A DNA stretch of 39,522 nucleotides. It comes from Bacteroidota bacterium (GTDB lineage: Bacteria > Bacteroidota > Bacteroidia > Bacteroidales > UBA5342). Below, piece after piece: positions 32,391 to 39,522 of the stretch. The stretch spans positions 1 to 39,522 of the forward strand of contig QKHT01000170.1 in the NCBI GenBank assembly GCA_003249935.1, written 5' to 3'. Both the position numbers and the translations under genes were made by a program. Under the pieces are notes generated by a model, which had not been told where the DNA came from, ran no database searches, and was given only the letters and a program-made list of their open reading frames with translations. How positions within the stretch are numbered: position 1 is the stretch's first letter; each line of letters opens with the position of its first letter.

Positions 32391-33407
32391 ATGAAAGCAG
32401 CCTTTTACGAAGGGAACAGAACCTTTACGGTTAAAGAAGTACCAACCAAAGAACTTGGCAACGACGAAGTAAGAATTAAAGTCGCTTTTTGTGGCATTTG
32501 CGGAACCGATGCTCACATATTTCATGGCATGATGGACCAGCGCGTATCAATTCCACAGGTTATCGGACACGAAATGTCGGGAGTAGTAGATGCACTAGGC
32601 AAGGATGTCACCGGATTTAAAATTGGCGATAAAATTGTGGTTCGACCATTAGACAATCGTCTCGAAGATGAATCGGACAAAGGGTTCAGCCATATTGCAA
32701 AAAAATTAAAATTTGTGGGTATCGATAGCGAAGGTGCAATGCAACAATATTGGAATGTACCCTCATTTATTATCCATAAACTGCCTGACACGATCGACCT
32801 CAAAGTAGCAGCTTTGATTGAACCACTTGCGGTAGCTTGTCATGATGTACGCAGAAGCGACCTGAAAGCGGGTGAAGTGGCGGCAGTATTAGGCGGCGGA
32901 CCTATTGGTTTGTTAGTAGCGATGGTTGCTAAAACTACCGGTGCACGGGTCATTATTTCTGAAGTGAACCCAATTCGTATTAAAATGGCTCAGGAAATGG
33001 GATTCGAAGTGGTAAATCCAATCGAAACTGACCTTTTGGCGTATATTACCGAAGCCACCAAAGGCGCATTGGCCGATGTAGTATTTGAAGTAGCAGGTGT
33101 ACAGGCATCACTCGACATTATGACCGAAATTGCAGGATTACGTGGCCGTATTGTGGGCGTTGCGATTCATGGACAACCAAAACCAATTAATCTCCACAAA
33201 TTTTTCTGGAGAGAGTTGTCGTTTATTGGTGCACGCGTTTACGAGAAAGAAGACTACGAAGCAGCCATATCACTTACAAACAGTAATACGCTTCCACTCG
33301 AAAAGCTAATTACAGCAGTAAAACCATTGAGCGACATACAATCACTTTTCGAAGAGCTCGACAGCAATCCTGCAGGAATGAAATTCATGCTTAACTGCCA
33401 GGAATAG
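32391..33407 (+). CDS. Zinc-type medium-chain dehydrogenase, probable 2-keto-3-deoxy-L-galactonate 5-dehydrogenase
   Basis: A 338-residue NAD(P)-dependent dehydrogenase of the sorbitol/threonine dehydrogenase branch. The catalytic zinc site is intact: Cys37 in CGICGTD and His60-Glu61 in GHE. The nucleotide fold starts at VLGGGPIGLL. The region that usually holds four cysteines for the structural zinc (about 90-115, RPLDNRLEDESDKG) has none, so only the catalytic metal is expected. The substrate is inferred from context: the genes that follow encode anhydrogalactose oxidation and ring opening to 2-keto-3-deoxy-L-galactonate, and a 5-dehydrogenase for that compound is known from an agar-degrading marine bacterium. 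Family confidence is high and substrate confidence moderate; a generic polyol dehydrogenase is the alternative. Confidence 0.72.
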   Translation: MKAAFYEGNRTFTVKEVPTKELGNDEVRIKVAFCGICGTDAHIFHGMMDQRVSIPQVIGHEMSGVVDALGKDVTGFKIGDKIVVRPLDNRLEDESDKGFSHIAKKLKFVGIDSEGAMQQYWNVPSFIIHKLPDTIDLKVAALIEPLAVACHDVRRSDLKAGEVAAVLGGGPIGLLVAMVAKTTGARVIISEVNPIRIKMAQEMGFEVVNPIETDLLAYITEATKGALADVVFEVAGVQASLDIMTEIAGLRGRIVGVAIHGQPKPINLHKFFWRELSFIGARVYEKEDYEAAISLTNSNTLPLEKLITAVKPLSDIQSLFEELDSNPAGMKFMLNCQE

Positions 33408-33478
33408 TTTTGCAAAACAATAAAAAATCGCTTTACAAAGCGTAAATTGGGAATAGGTAAATTAAAGGACAAATGATT

Positions 33479-33519
33479 AAAGGAAGTGTTGCAGGTTCAT
33501 ATTTGCACACTCCTTTTTT
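33479..33519 (+). terminator. Hairpin with T-run between dehydrogenase genes
   Basis: AAAGGA, GTGT and GCA on the left pair with TGC, ACAC and TCCTTT on the right, with two single-base bulges, followed by six T residues. It lies between the zinc-type dehydrogenase and the aldehyde dehydrogenase genes. A small inverted repeat CGCTTT-AC-AAAGCG is just upstream at 33429-33442. Confidence 0.6.
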
Positions 33520-33624
33520 CGTTTTGTAAAACTATGGGGGAAATTTCTGGTCTACCAAAATTGTGGAGTTAGTTTATCTGATTCCATTAAACATTTGAGT
33601 AATCACTTTTAAAAAAAATCAATC

Positions 33625-35073
33625 ATGTTAAAGTTCGATCAATATATTAACGGACAGTGGGTAGCACCTTCGAATGGCTTATACACCGAAGTATACAACC
33701 CGTCCGATGACTCAGTGGTCGCATTGGTTGCCGATGGCGATGAAAATGATGCCAATGCGGCTCTCGAATGTGCCGAACGCGCACAAAAGACATGGCGCAA
33801 CTTTACCGCCGGAAAACGAGCTGAATATGTTTATGCATTTGTAGATGAGATTAAAAAAAAGCGTTTAGAATTAGCCGAAATATTAACTAAAGAACAGGGA
33901 AAATTATATAAAGTAGCACTCTTTGAAGTCGATGCTTGTTGTTCGTTCCTGAAATATGCATGTGAATGGGCGCGGCGAATCGAAGGCGACATTTTGCCTT
34001 CGGATCATCCAAACGAACAAATTCACATCCAAAAAATACCGCGCGGTGTTGTGGTGGCCATTACGGCATGGAATTTTCCGTTGGCTTTGGCCGGTCGAAA
34101 AATTGGTCCTGCTTTGATTGCGGGAAATTCGATTGTTGTTAAACCCACAACAGAAACACCTGTTTCCACGTTGATGCTGGGAGAATTGGCCAAACAGGCC
34201 GGCATTCCCGATGGGGTAATTAACATTGTTACCGGTCCGGGCCGTGTGATGGGCACAGCCCTCGTGGAAAACCCGATTACAAAAATGATTACCATGACCG
34301 GCAGCACGCCTGTGGGTCAGCAAATATTTCGCTCGGCGGCTAAAAACATGGCCCATGTTCAACTCGAACTTGGCGGAAAAGCACCGTTTATTGTATTCGA
34401 AGATGCCGATATCGACAGTGCCGTGGATGCAGCATTGAGCTCACGGTTCGATAATTGCGGACAAGTTTGCACATGTAACGAACGGATGTATGTGCAGGAA
34501 TCGATTTACGATCGGTTCATGGAAAAATTTATGACCAAAGTGCGCGCTTTAAAAGTAGGCGACCCGTTTGATCCGACATCGGATATGGGACCGAAAATAA
34601 ACAAGAACGAACTCAAACACATGATTCAATTGGTAGAGGTAAGTGTGAAAGAAGGTGCAACATTGGCATACGGAGGCAAGGTAAAAGAGGGCAAAGGATT
34701 TGAAAAAGGGAACTGGTTCGAACCCACCATTCTTACCAATGTTACTCAAGAGATGACCATTGTACACGAAGAGTCGTTTGGCCCTATTTTACCGGTACTG
34801 AAGTTTAAATCGTACGACGAGGTAATTGGTTATGCCAACGATTGCGAATACGGCCTGGCAGCGATGGTTTTTACCAACGACATGAACAGAATCATGAAAC
34901 TGAATACCGATCTTGATTTTGGTGAAATTTACATCAATCGCGAACATGGCGAGCTGCATCAAGGCTTTCACAATGGATACAAACTCAGCGGATCGGGCGG
35001 TGAAGACGGCAAATACGGCTTTGAGCAATATTTGGAAAAGAAAACATATTATTTAAGATATAACCCAAAATAA
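33625..35073 (+). CDS. Aldehyde dehydrogenase, probable 3,6-anhydro-L-galactose dehydrogenase
   Basis: A 482-residue NAD(P)-dependent aldehyde dehydrogenase, closely patterned on lactaldehyde dehydrogenase AldA. Visible are the oxyanion Asn near 150 (TAWNFPLAL), the cofactor region MTGSTPVG, Glu248 (LELGGKAP) and catalytic Cys282 (GQVCTC). The C-terminal INREHGELHQGFHNGYKLSG resembles the AldA substrate pocket. Known 3,6-anhydro-L-galactose dehydrogenases of agar degraders belong to this group and oxidise the aldehyde form to 3,6-anhydro-L-galactonate. The next gene, 3 bases away, encodes the enzyme that uses that product, and the GH117 gene supplies the substrate. Lactaldehyde oxidation from deoxysugar breakdown is the main alternative. 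Confidence 0.85.
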   Translation: MLKFDQYINGQWVAPSNGLYTEVYNPSDDSVVALVADGDENDANAALECAERAQKTWRNFTAGKRAEYVYAFVDEIKKKRLELAEILTKEQGKLYKVALFEVDACCSFLKYACEWARRIEGDILPSDHPNEQIHIQKIPRGVVVAITAWNFPLALAGRKIGPALIAGNSIVVKPTTETPVSTLMLGELAKQAGIPDGVINIVTGPGRVMGTALVENPITKMITMTGSTPVGQQIFRSAAKNMAHVQLELGGKAPFIVFEDADIDSAVDAALSSRFDNCGQVCTCNERMYVQESIYDRFMEKFMTKVRALKVGDPFDPTSDMGPKINKNELKHMIQLVEVSVKEGATLAYGGKVKEGKGFEKGNWFEPTILTNVTQEMTIVHEESFGPILPVLKFKSYDEVIGYANDCEYGLAAMVFTNDMNRIMKLNTDLDFGEIYINREHGELHQGFHNGYKLSGSGGEDGKYGFEQYLEKKTYYLRYNPK

Positions 35074-35076
35074 AGT

Positions 35077-36165
35077 ATGGACGCAATAAAGAAAATAACA
35101 ACCCAATTATTCCATGTGCCTCTGGATGAGGTACTTTCGGATGCAAAGCACGGCGATCACTTCTTTTTTGAACTTATTACCACCACTATCGAACTCGAGG
35201 ATGGAACAAGTGGTACCGGATATACCTATACCGGCGGAAAAGGAGGTTATGCCATTAAGGCCATGATTGAACACGATTTGGCACCGGTCTTATTAGGCAA
35301 GGATGGCGACGATATTGAAACACTTTACGATTTTATGGAATGGCATATCCACTACGTTGGTCGCGGGGGTATTGCGTCATTTGCCATTTCGGCCATCGAC
35401 ATTGCATTGTGGGATATTCGTTGCAAAAAGGCAAACAAACCTTTGTGGCAAATGGCCGGCGGCGCATCCAACAAATGTAAGGCATATTGCGGCGGTATCG
35501 ACCTGCTTTTTCCACTCGAAAAATTGCTTAAAAATATTCAGGGGTATCTCGATGCCGGTTTTGATGGCGTAAAAATTAAAATAGGACGTGCCAACCCCGA
35601 CGAGGATGTGGAACGGATAAAAGCCGTGCGTGAATTAATCGGCCCGAATATTACATTTATGGTGGATGCAAACTATTCGATGACGGTTGAAGAAGCCATT
35701 GCGATGGCCAACCGTATTAAACCTTACAATATTGTATGGTTCGAAGAGCCTACTATACCGGACAATTACAAAGGGTATGCAGAAATTGCCAAAGCTACCG
35801 GCATGCCATTGGCCATGGGCGAAAACCTCCATACCATCCACGAATTTGAATACGCTTTCGAGCAAGCCGAACTTAGTTTTGTACAACCCGATGCATCCAA
35901 TTGCGGCGGGGTTACCGGATGGCTGAAAGCAGCTAAAATGTCGCAAAAATATAACATTCCGGTATGTTCTCACGGCATGCAGGAGTTGCACGTAAGTCTG
36001 GTGTCGTCGCAGCCACATGCCGGATGGATTGAAGTACATAGCTTTCCAATCGACAGGTATACGCATCGGCCATTGGTTGTTGAAAACAAAATGGCTATCG
36101 CTCCCGACAAACCCGGCGTAGGCGTTGAATTCAACTGGGACATGTTAAATCAATACAAGAAATAG
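35077..36165 (+). CDS. 3,6-anhydro-L-galactonate cycloisomerase (enolase superfamily)
   Basis: A 362-residue enzyme of the mandelate racemase subgroup. The N-terminal capping domain is followed by the barrel with the K-x-K pair in VKIKIG (about 166 and 168), metal ligands Asp in MVDANYS (about 197), Glu in WFEEP (about 222) and Glu in MGENLHT (about 249), and catalytic His in CSHGMQELH (about 299). The stretches [20 protein letters not shown] and YCGGIDL match what I recall of the characterised Vibrio anhydrogalactonate cycloisomerase. That enzyme opens the anhydro ring to give 2-keto-3-deoxy-L-galactonate. The assignment is supported by the adjacent aldehyde dehydrogenase and by the GH117 gene downstream. 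Confidence 0.9.
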   Translation: MDAIKKITTQLFHVPLDEVLSDAKHGDHFFFELITTTIELEDGTSGTGYTYTGGKGGYAIKAMIEHDLAPVLLGKDGDDIETLYDFMEWHIHYVGRGGIASFAISAIDIALWDIRCKKANKPLWQMAGGASNKCKAYCGGIDLLFPLEKLLKNIQGYLDAGFDGVKIKIGRANPDEDVERIKAVRELIGPNITFMVDANYSMTVEEAIAMANRIKPYNIVWFEEPTIPDNYKGYAEIAKATGMPLAMGENLHTIHEFEYAFEQAELSFVQPDASNCGGVTGWLKAAKMSQKYNIPVCSHGMQELHVSLVSSQPHAGWIEVHSFPIDRYTHRPLVVENKMAIAPDKPGVGVEFNWDMLNQYKK

Positions 36166-36171
36166 ATAATT

Positions 36172-37221
36172 ATGAATATCGAAAAAATCCCATTCGGAAA
36201 TATCGGCAATTGCGATATTTACATTTATAAATTAAAAAACAACAACGGATTAGAGGTTCACGTGGCAACATATGGTGCCACGGTGACCTCTATTTTAGTT
36301 CCGGAAAAAGATGGTTCTAAAAGCAATATCGTTTGTGGCTTCAACACCCTCGAAGGTTATTTTTCGGATGAATATATTGCCAATGCGCCCTATTTCGGTT
36401 CAACCATAGGCCGATATTGCTCCATGATTAACAGTGCATCGTTTAATCTGAACGGAAAAATGGTGCAGGTAACCAAAAATGCGGGCGACGACAACCTTCA
36501 TGGCGGCACTAAAGGGTTCGACAAAAGAATTTGGGACAGCGAAATTGTGACACTTGAAAATGGTGATCAGGCCATTCGCTTTTCGTTGACATCGGAAGAT
36601 GGCGACCAGGGATTCCCCGGAAAAGTGGACGCAAAAGTAACCATGGGTTTAACGGAAGCAAATGAGTTTGTCATCGATTACAAGGCGACAACCGATGCGC
36701 CTACGCCTTTGGCCATGACCAACCACTCTTATTTCAATTTGTCGGGGTTCAAAAACAACGTTGAAAACTACCGCGTAAAAATAAACGCAACCAAAGTATT
36801 ACCATTGAACGAAAGCGGCGATTTGGCCGACAAACTCAGGGATGTGAAGGGCCAATGCCTCGATCTGACATCGGAAAAGGTAATTGGGGATGTACAAACA
36901 GAGAATGGCGGAAGTTTTGAGCACTACTATGTATTTGATGGGCTATCGGATGAACCGCGACTTGTGGCTGAAATTACCGATACGGTATCGAACCGAAAAC
37001 TGGAGGTACTTACCACCGAGCACGGCATGCTGCTGTATACCTCAAAATACACTTCAGAGAAATTGTGTCGCGAATCGGGGGAACAATACGGTAAACACAG
37101 GGCATTTTGTTGCGAAACTCACCGCTATCCTAACGGACCAAATTTGAAAGGGGCTGAACACATAATTACCACGCCCGACCAACCGTTTAAAAGTAAGACA
37201 ATTTTTAAATTTAATTTCTAA
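36172..37221 (+). CDS. galM: Aldose 1-epimerase (galactose mutarotase)
   Basis: Interconverts alpha and beta anomers of aldoses such as galactose. The 349 residues show TYGATVTSILVPEKDG, the strongly conserved FGSTIGRYCSMINSASF, the first catalytic His in DNLHGGTKGF, the second in TNHSYFNLSGF, and the base Glu in CCETHRYPNGPN. No signal peptide is seen, so it acts in the cytoplasm. It follows the cycloisomerase gene by 6 bases. In an agar-use operon it would process D-galactose, the other product of neoagarobiose cleavage, or could act on anhydrogalactose itself. Confidence 0.94.
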   Translation: MNIEKIPFGNIGNCDIYIYKLKNNNGLEVHVATYGATVTSILVPEKDGSKSNIVCGFNTLEGYFSDEYIANAPYFGSTIGRYCSMINSASFNLNGKMVQVTKNAGDDNLHGGTKGFDKRIWDSEIVTLENGDQAIRFSLTSEDGDQGFPGKVDAKVTMGLTEANEFVIDYKATTDAPTPLAMTNHSYFNLSGFKNNVENYRVKINATKVLPLNESGDLADKLRDVKGQCLDLTSEKVIGDVQTENGGSFEHYYVFDGLSDEPRLVAEITDTVSNRKLEVLTTEHGMLLYTSKYTSEKLCRESGEQYGKHRAFCCETHRYPNGPNLKGAEHIITTPDQPFKSKTIFKFNF

Positions 37222-37233
37222 AAATACCAAACG

Positions 37234-38232
37234 ATGATTACAGGAATAATATGGGCTGTAATAGCCGGGGTTATGTTGGGTTTATACGCACTCCCCGAAA
37301 AGTTCACGAAAGATTTTTCTTTCGAAAATACATGGGGAATGATGTTTTTTATCAATCTCATCATTGTTCCGCTTATTGCAGGATTTGCTTTAGTGAAAGG
37401 ATTTTCGGGCGTTTTGTCGGCTATTCCGGGCGACATTTTGCTTAAAATGGCCATAGCAAGTATACTTTGGGGTGTTGGGGTTATGATGTGGGGTAAAGCC
37501 ATAAACCATATCGGCCTTTCACTCGGATTTTCGATATTTATCGGCACGGTTATTCTCGTAGGTTCACTTCTTCCGTTTTTGGTGGCAGGACTTCCGGCTT
37601 CGAATGTATTTATTACCATTTTAGTGGGTATTGCTATTGTGCTGGTGGGTGTAATTGCAAATGGAAAAGCAGGCATTCAGCGACAAAAAGATGAGGGTCT
37701 TGCACAACAAAAAGGCTCGATGGGAACAGGGATTTTAATAGCGGTATTTGGTGGTTTATTGGCTACCGGCTTCAGCTATGCCAATGCTGTTGGACGCCCG
37801 ATTATCCACGAAGCATGCCAGGTAGCCGGCAATGCCGAATGGGTTACAGCCGTGGTGGTTATGTTTATAATCTACGTTTCGGGTGCAATTTTTGTTGTGC
37901 CTTATTTTCTTGTTCAACTCAGCAGCAAAGGTTTATGGGGCAAATTTAACACACCGGCTCTGGGCAAAAACGTTTCGTTAACTTCGGTCATGGCGATTCT
38001 CAATTTTACAGCTTCGGCTGCATTTGCTTTCGCAGCCTTTAAGTTGGGAACCGCCGGAAACACCGTGGGTTATGCCATATTCAATACTGTGTGCGTTGCG
38101 GTGGCTATTATTAGCGGATTGATAACCAAGGAATGGGCAAATGCTTCATCTAAAGCAAAAACCGCTTTGTATATCGGTTTGGCAGCCATGATTGCCGGGG
38201 TATTGATTATTGCCGTTGGCAATAGTTTCTAA
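37234..38232 (+). CDS. RhaT-family sugar-proton symporter
   Basis: A 332-residue inner-membrane carrier with about ten transmembrane helices in the drug/metabolite transporter fold. It resembles L-rhamnose-H+ symporter RhaT: the opening GIIWAVIAGVMLGLYALPEKF, FSFENTWGMMFF and WGKAINHIGLSLGFSIFIG echo RhaT landmarks. No rhamnose catabolic gene is present, whereas genes on both sides act on agar sugars. Import of 3,6-anhydro-L-galactose or galactose is therefore the simplest reading; this substrate is an inference. It lies 12 bases after galM and 35 bases before the GH117 gene. Confidence 0.85.
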   Translation: MITGIIWAVIAGVMLGLYALPEKFTKDFSFENTWGMMFFINLIIVPLIAGFALVKGFSGVLSAIPGDILLKMAIASILWGVGVMMWGKAINHIGLSLGFSIFIGTVILVGSLLPFLVAGLPASNVFITILVGIAIVLVGVIANGKAGIQRQKDEGLAQQKGSMGTGILIAVFGGLLATGFSYANAVGRPIIHEACQVAGNAEWVTAVVVMFIIYVSGAIFVVPYFLVQLSSKGLWGKFNTPALGKNVSLTSVMAILNFTASAAFAFAAFKLGTAGNTVGYAIFNTVCVAVAIISGLITKEWANASSKAKTALYIGLAAMIAGVLIIAVGNSF

Positions 38233-38267
38233 TTATAAATTCTAACAAAAAAATTCATCGTTATACA

Positions 38268-39467
38268 ATGAAAAAACAATTTTTGATTTATTCGGCAATG
38301 GTTGCCATATTGGCTGTTGGCTGCGCGCCAAAGTCTGAAGTAAAAAAAGAGGAGAAAACAGACGAAGCCAAGGCACTTGCATTTGGTGTTCCTAAAGGCA
38401 ATAAGTTGAGTGCAGCAATGAAACGCGCCATGGCCTGGCCCGAAAGAGACAACTCGTGGTTTATTGAATATGAGGTTGAACCGCTGAAAGGCGACCTGGC
38501 CTACGAAGAAGGTGTGGTTCGTCGCGATCCGAGCTCGATATTGAAGATAGACGGACTCTATTATGTTTGGTATTCGAAAAGTTATGGTCCCACACAGGGT
38601 TTTGCCGGAGATATGGAAAAAGATAAAGTATTTCCATGGGATAGATGCGATATTTGGTATGCAACTTCCGAAGATGGCATAACCTGGAAAGAGATGGGAA
38701 AAGCGGTAGAACGTGGACAGAAAGGTGCTTACGACGACCGTTCGGTGTTTACACCCGAAGCATTTACCTGGGGTGGTAAATATTACCTCACCTATCAGAC
38801 GGTAAAATCGCCTTATACCGTACGGGTAATAGAATGTGTGGCACTTGCGTGGGCCGATTCGCCCCATGGCCCATGGCACAAAAGCGAAGCGCCAATTTTG
38901 TCGCCATCGCAAAACGGGGAATGGGAAGGTACCGAAGACAACCGTTTTAAAGTAAAATCAAAAGGCGATTTCGACAGCCATAAAACACACGATCCATGCG
39001 TTATTCCGTTTAAAGGTAAATTCTACCTGTACTACAAAGGCGAACGGATGGGCGAAGAGATAACCTGGGGTGGTCGCGAAATTAAACATGGACTTGCCAT
39101 TGCCGACAAACCCGAAGGGCCATACATTAAGTCGGAATACAACCCGATAAGCAACAGTGGTCACGAAATATGCGTTTGGCCATACAAAGGCGGCATTGCT
39201 TCGTTAATTACCACCGATGGCGTTGAAAAAAACACCATTCAATGGTCGCCCGACGGTATTAACTTCGAAATAATGTCGGTAATTCCCGGCGCACCACATG
39301 CAATTGGCTTGAACCGTAGTGCAGATAATGAAAAAGAACCAACCGAAATTTTGCGTTGGGGTTTAACTCATACCTACAACACGCCGGACTACCAGAGCAT
39401 CCTCAGATTTAAAACCTGGCGTAAAACGTTTCACTCGGCAAAGGGCGAAAGTTCGGCTAGGAAGTAA
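38268..39467 (+). CDS. GH117 alpha-1,3-(3,6-anhydro-L-galactosidase), lipoprotein
   Basis: Glycoside hydrolase of family 117, which cuts the terminal 3,6-anhydro-L-galactose from neoagaro-oligosaccharides. The 399-residue protein begins with a lipoprotein signal ending AVGC at Cys19, so it should be membrane-anchored outside the cytoplasm, most likely facing the periplasm. The family start LSAAMKRAMAWP (47-58) is present, as are RRDPSS with the probable catalytic base Asp87, KGAYDDRSVFTPE, the THDPCVIPFKGKFYLYYKGE block and NSGHEICVWPYKG with the His-Glu pair. The five-bladed propeller is complete. It closes the operon before a strong terminator. Specificity among GH117 clades (true agar activity or other galactosides) cannot be settled by eye. 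Confidence 0.93.
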   Translation: MKKQFLIYSAMVAILAVGCAPKSEVKKEEKTDEAKALAFGVPKGNKLSAAMKRAMAWPERDNSWFIEYEVEPLKGDLAYEEGVVRRDPSSILKIDGLYYVWYSKSYGPTQGFAGDMEKDKVFPWDRCDIWYATSEDGITWKEMGKAVERGQKGAYDDRSVFTPEAFTWGGKYYLTYQTVKSPYTVRVIECVALAWADSPHGPWHKSEAPILSPSQNGEWEGTEDNRFKVKSKGDFDSHKTHDPCVIPFKGKFYLYYKGERMGEEITWGGREIKHGLAIADKPEGPYIKSEYNPISNSGHEICVWPYKGGIASLITTDGVEKNTIQWSPDGINFEIMSVIPGAPHAIGLNRSADNEKEPTEILRWGLTHTYNTPDYQSILRFKTWRKTFHSAKGESSARK

Positions 39468-39481
39468 TCTGACGATAACAT

Positions 39482-39522
39482 AAAAAAAGGTGTATTACCC
39501 CATGGTGATACACCTTTTTTTT
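39482..39522 (+). terminator. Terminator of the agar-sugar operon
   Basis: AAAAAAAGGTGTAT and ATACACCTTTTTTT form a 14-pair stem that can extend inward through ACC/GGT. A T-run closes the window. Confidence 0.93.

Noticed and set aside
32208-32525. 105-codon minus-strand frame overlapping the start of the zinc-type dehydrogenase
   Set aside because: It overlaps a well-supported gene and gives a low-complexity aromatic-rich sequence typical of antisense frames.
1-39522. CRISPR arrays, insertion sequences, prophage and tRNA genes
   Set aside because: I looked for regularly spaced repeats, transposase or integrase motifs and cloverleaf ends and found none; a covariance search could still reveal a small RNA.

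Overview
The window looks like chromosomal DNA of a Bacteroidota bacterium, probably a marine, agar-associated member of the Marinilabiliales/Cytophaga-type lineages. The grounds are Bacteroidota-style -7 boxes (TAnnTTTG) without obvious Shine-Dalgarno sequences, lipoproteins with plain lipoboxes, a DUF4395 protein, a mitochondrial-type citrate synthase, a RhaT-type sugar carrier, a GH117 enzyme, and a GC-rich repeat of the 'GAGGGATTGnAGCGGAAA' kind that I recall from downstream of genes in this phylum. Base composition appears even, and I see no insertion sequence, prophage, tRNA, rRNA or CRISPR array.

Layout. 1-9.9 kb (minus strand): a compact non-ribosomal peptide operon with one 2831-residue synthetase, a phosphopantetheinyl transferase that activates it, and a stand-alone B3/B4 (PheRS editing-type) protein. 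The synthetase reads A-T-C-formyltransferase-(half C)-A-T-TE-T-TE, an unusual order. 10.3-13.3 kb: ketopantoate reductase family protein, YaaA, a sulfatase-modifying-factor-like lipoprotein that lacks the catalytic cysteines, and a 55-residue 2[4Fe-4S] ferredoxin. 13.5-22.1 kb (minus strand): seven chemosensory genes (CheW, CheR-TPR, CheW, MCP, CheA-REC, CheB, REC-histidine kinase). This matches the Wsp gene set, but the diguanylate cyclase output is replaced by a REC-histidine kinase. 22.4-31.7 kb: mostly housekeeping genes, namely a DUF4395 membrane protein, citrate synthase, methylglyoxal synthase, photolyase, MltG, an LTA-synthase-type membrane sulfatase-fold enzyme and DnaK. The dnaK leader has a near-perfect sigma-54 -24/-12 element and an upstream inverted repeat.

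32.4-39.5 kb (plus strand): a sugar catabolic locus best read as 3,6-anhydro-L-galactose (AHG) use from agar. A GH117 lipoprotein would release AHG, a RhaT-like carrier would import it, an aldehyde dehydrogenase would oxidise it to anhydrogalactonate, and an enolase-superfamily cycloisomerase would open the ring to 2-keto-3-deoxy-L-galactonate. A zinc-type dehydrogenase could oxidise that product, and a mutarotase would serve the galactose half of the disaccharide. KduD/KdgK/KdgA-type steps and agarases are not in the window and must be sought outside it.

Across the window the 9-mer GGTTSAACC (S = C or G) occurs at least 15 times, and GGTTCAGCC/GGCTGAACC at least 11 times, in all reading frames and in spacers. 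Chance would give well under one of the former. This is the least explained signal in the window.
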